Source: an uncultured Candidatus Saccharibacteria bacterium (lineage in GTDB: Bacteria; Patescibacteriota; Saccharimonadia; Saccharimonadales; Saccharimonadaceae). Taken from it: DNA of 14,230 nt. Both the position numbers and the translations under genes were made by a program. This document shows positions 12,300 through 14,230 of the stretch, piece by piece. The DNA is taken from the NCBI GenBank assembly GCA_947364965.1, contig CANAUU010000017.1:1-14230 (forward strand), read 5' to 3'. The notes beneath the pieces were generated by a model. The model did no database searches, was not told where the DNA came from, and was given only the letters and a program-made list of their open reading frames with translations. Position 1 is the stretch's first letter, and the number at the start of each line of letters is the position of its first letter.

Positions 12300-13289
12300 A
12301 AAATCAACTGATAATTCGACGAGACGGTTCGAGTAGCCCCACTCATTATCGTACCAAGCAACCACCTTGACGAGATCGCCACCGACAACGTCGGTAAGCG
12401 GGAGGTCGATGATGGCGGAGTGAGAGTTGCCACGGAAATCAGAACTGACGAGCGCATCGTGACTAACGGCGAGAATGCCTTCGTAATATGGTTCACGAGC
12501 GGCTTGCTCGAAAACTTTGTTCAGCTCTTCGACGGTGGTGCGGCGCTTAAGGACGGCGGTGATATCGGCGAGCGAAACAACAAGGCTCGGAACGCGCACT
12601 GAAAGACCGTTGAACTTGCCGGCGAGGCTCGGAATGGTGAGCGCGGCGGCTTTGGAAGCGCCGGTCGTGGTTGGAGCAATATTGACGGCGGCGGCGCGGG
12701 CTTCACGAAGGTCCTTAGCCTGATCGTCGACTAATTTCTGGGAAGCAGTATAGGAATGGACGGTAGTCATCATGGCTTTTTCGATGCCAAAATTATCCTC
12801 AAGGATTTTCATAGCAGGGGCGATACAGTTCGTGGTGCAGCTGGCGCAGGAAATAATCTCGTCGTCAGCCGTGACGACTTCTTCGTTCACGCCGAGAACG
12901 ACAGTTTTGGCGCCAGGGCCCTTCGCGGGGGCAGAAATCACGACTTTGCGAGCGCCGGCTTTGATGTGGGCGCGGGCATCGGCGGGGTTCGTGAATGCGC
13001 CGGTGCACTCCATAACGGTGTCGATTTTTAGCTTATCCCAAGGCAGACGCAAAGGGTCAGGCTCGGAGAGGAAGAGGATTTTGTGGCCATCAACGATAAT
13101 ATGCTTGTCGTCAAAGTCGACTTCGTGATCATAAACACCGTAGGCTGAGTCATATTTCAGGAGGTGAGAGAAGGTTTCGGGGCTACCGAGGCTGTTGATG
13201 GCGATGATTTCGGCATCGCGACGCTCAAAAGCGATTTTGAACGCGCAACGCCCGATGCGTCCGAAACCGTTTATCGCTAGTCTTACCAT
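12291..13289 (-). CDS. gap: Glyceraldehyde-3-phosphate dehydrogenase, type I
   Basis: 332 aa, full length. It oxidises glyceraldehyde 3-phosphate to 1,3-bisphosphoglycerate with a nicotinamide cofactor. INGFGRIGR (6-14) is the dinucleotide fold; SCTTNC (150-155) carries catalytic Cys151; His178 is the general base; the C-terminus has WYDNEWGYSNR. Two cofactor positions are unusual: the Asp that normally follows Asn in the second strand (NDL in NAD enzymes) is Ser33 (AINSLGS), and the Leu-Pro pair of typical NAD enzymes (DLPHKDL) is Asp189-Gln190 (DDQAKDL). NADP or dual use is therefore possible. ATG 13289 follows AGGGAGG. It is the first gene of the sugar-phosphate operon, read from an extended -10 promoter at 13436 through a leader of about 140 nt. 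Confidence 0.97.
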   Translation of the reverse strand: MVRLAINGFGRIGRCAFKIAFERRDAEIIAINSLGSPETFSHLLKYDSAYGVYDHEVDFDDKHIIVDGHKILFLSEPDPLRLPWDKLKIDTVMECTGAFTNPADARAHIKAGARKVVISAPAKGPGAKTVVLGVNEEVVTADDEIISCASCTTNCIAPAMKILEDNFGIEKAMMTTVHSYTASQKLVDDQAKDLREARAAAVNIAPTTTGASKAAALTIPSLAGKFNGLSVRVPSLVVSLADITAVLKRRTTVEELNKVFEQAAREPYYEGILAVSHDALVSSDFRGNSHSAIIDLPLTDVVGGDLVKVVAWYDNEWGYSNRLVELSVDFGR

Positions 13290-13435
13290 TTTGCCTCCCT
13301 TGTCATCTTACCTCGCTTTGTTATTTCTTGTTCCCTGTTGCTAGATGTCGAACGCGGCATTTCGTCTACAGCCTGCGGTTGTTTTCGGCTCTTTACTGCC
13401 GCCACTGAACCCAGTACAGGAACATACTTAGGTTT

Positions 13436-13445
13436 ATTATAGCAT
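13436..13445 (-). promoter_or_regulatory. Extended -10 promoter of the gap operon
   Basis: ATGC-TATAAT (13445-13436) on the minus strand, without a good -35. The leader 13290-13429 has short self-complementary pieces but no clear riboswitch. The next 140 bp (13446-13589) is T-rich and separates this promoter from the divergent one at 13590. Confidence 0.65.
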
Positions 13446-13589
13446 AAGTTTGATAATTGGGAGAAGATTTTAGCGAGATTATAGTGCTGCTGGTTTTGGC
13501 GCAGGTTTTGATAATTTTGCCGTTTTATGGTTTTATGATGTTTTGATAGTATTTTTGGCTGAATTATTACATTTTTAGCACAAGGTATA

Positions 13590-13618
13590 TTGACTTTTTG
13601 AATGATGTGTGCTATAAT
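13590..13618 (+). promoter_or_regulatory. Promoter of the candidate small RNA
   Basis: TTGACT (13590-13595), a 17-bp spacer ending TGTGTGC and TATAAT (13613-13618), among the best promoters in the window and a close relative of that at 5794-5822. No protein gene follows on this strand; rpsG is convergent. Confidence 0.88.
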
Positions 13619-13624
13619 AAAAGT

Positions 13625-13735
13625 ATAGGGCTTTTTGTTGTCTTGAAGGCTGCAAACTTAGCGCATGAGTACCATATTGACTAGTAAGTATCTCTGTTGC
13701 GAGTAAAACCTCCCCCAGAATCTGGAGGAGGTTTT
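13625..13735 (+). ncRNA. Candidate small RNA of about 110 nt
   Basis: Transcription from 13590-13618 should start near 13625 and stop at the hairpin 13705-13735. The only ORF is 13 codons (ATG 13666, MSTILTSKYLCCE) with no ribosome binding site, so the product is more likely RNA than protein. The first bases (AAGTATAGGGCTTTTT) resemble those of the 5829 leader. I see no SRP, 6S, tmRNA or RNase P signature. Confidence 0.5.
13705..13735. terminator. Near-perfect palindromic terminator between convergent transcripts
   Basis: AAAACCTCC (13705-13713) pairs with GGAGGTTTT (13727-13735), and inside it CCAG with CTGG around an AAT loop, with one C-A mismatch. The plus-strand tail TTTTCTTCTGTCTTTT suits the small RNA; the minus-strand tail TTTT could end rpsG. 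A second small hairpin, AGCGT-TTTCGG-ACGCT (about 13759-13774), lies closer to rpsG. Confidence 0.85.
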
Positions 13736-13782
13736 CTTCTGTCTTTTGAAAGACCCTGAGCGTTTTCGGACGCTTGAGACTT

Positions 13783-14230
13783 TTAGGCGCGGGCGAAGTG
13801 CGCGAAGGCGCGGTTCGCTTCGGCCATGCGGTGGCAGTCTTCCTTCTTCTTGAAGGCGGCACCGGTTTCGTTGTAAGCATCAACAATTTCGGCCTCAAGG
13901 CGCTTGGCATATGGCATGCCCTGGCGAGCGCGAGCGCTCTGGACGAGCCAGGAGAAAGCAAAGTGTTGCTGACGATGACCGCTGATTGGGAATGGAATCT
14001 GATAGTTAGCACCACCGACACGGCGGGACTTAACTTCGAAATCTGGAGAAACGTTCGCGATGGCCTTTTCAAAGACGGCGACTGGATCTTCGGAGTTCAA
14101 CTTCTTGGCAGCGCCCTCGAGAGCGGCGTAAACGGCGCGCTCGGCGGCTTGCTTCTTGCCGTCAAGCATGGATTTCTTGATCAAGCGCTGAACCAAAACC
14201 GACTGGTATTTGCGATCTGGAACAACTTTG
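13783..14230 (-). CDS. rpsG: 30S ribosomal protein S7 (5' end outside the window)
   Basis: 148 residues are visible, and the frame remains open to the right edge; comparison with the usual length of about 155 aa suggests only some ten residues are missing. An internal Met at 14196 is not the start, because KVVPDRKYQSVLVQRLIKKS upstream is conserved S7 sequence. S7 nucleates assembly of the 30S head by binding the 3' domain of 16S rRNA and contacts mRNA near the exit. The signature VKSRRVGGANYQIP and the C-terminal GAAFKKKEDCHRMAEANRAF are clear. In most bacteria it lies in the str operon with rpsL, fusA and tuf; here it is followed by a terminator and unrelated genes, so it is the last gene of its transcript. 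Confidence 0.96.
   Translation of the reverse strand, partial: KVVPDRKYQSVLVQRLIKKSMLDGKKQAAERAVYAALEGAAKKLNSEDPVAVFEKAIANVSPDFEVKSRRVGGANYQIPFPISGHRQQHFAFSWLVQSARARQGMPYAKRLEAEIVDAYNETGAAFKKKEDCHRMAEANRAFAHFARA

Noticed and set aside
13783..14196. S7 starting at the internal ATG 14196
   Set aside because: The conserved N-terminal S7 sequence continues in frame upstream to the window edge, so the gene is simply cut by the window.

Overview
The window looks like part of a small-genome bacterium of the Patescibacteria/CPR, most probably a Saccharibacteria (TM7) relative. I infer this from the short exported protein at the left edge (basic N-terminus, hydrophobic core, an AWGDN-type start to the mature part, as I recall from TM7 secreted proteins), several lineage-type hypothetical proteins, strong extended -10 promoters of the form TTGACT-N17-TATAAT preceded by TGTGC, two genes that seem to be transcribed leaderless, and a central metabolism built around GAPDH and pentose-phosphate enzymes. 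TGA is used as a normal stop (for example pfkB-like and rpe), so this is not a UGA-recoding CPR lineage. No tRNA, rRNA, CRISPR array or insertion sequence was seen.

Layout. 1-127 (-) is the 5' part of a secreted protein, driven by a consensus promoter at 519-547 through a leader of about 385 nt that can form several hairpins. Upstream of that promoter lies a degenerate tandem array with a 30-31 bp period (541-724). 913-1716 (+) is an isolated GC-rich gene for a secreted protein with a Firmicutes-like signal peptide, its own promoter and a strong terminator. 1900-4542 (-) is leuS, which carries two nearly identical 65-bp repeats translated in frame inside the enzyme. 4633-5571 (-) is a coiled-coil hypothetical whose leader holds mutually exclusive stems and a Phe-containing small ORF, i.e. 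an attenuator-like layout. A divergent promoter at 5794-5822 serves the 118-aa hypothetical at 5966-6322, whose stop codon lies in its own terminator. A lineage-type hypothetical (6357-7661) and a TrmH/SpoU methyltransferase (7683-8249) follow.

The right half is mostly on the minus strand: gap, rpiB, an rpe-like gene and a pfkB-family kinase form a likely operon (13289 down to 10081), followed by a LOG-family gene (9980-9249) and a hypothetical (9005-8364) with its own promoter and structured leader. rpsG (S7) enters from the right edge. Between gap and rpsG a consensus plus-strand promoter drives a transcript of about 110 nt that ends in a hairpin terminator, a candidate small RNA.

How the genes fit: rpiB and rpe interconvert pentose phosphates and GAPDH takes triose phosphate into lower glycolysis, which suits lineages that route sugars through the pentose-phosphate pathway. 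leuS, rpsG and the methyltransferase serve translation. The best candidates for undescribed biology are the small repeats embedded in LeuRS, the attenuator-like leader at 5600-5709, the 31-bp periodic array, and the candidate small RNA.
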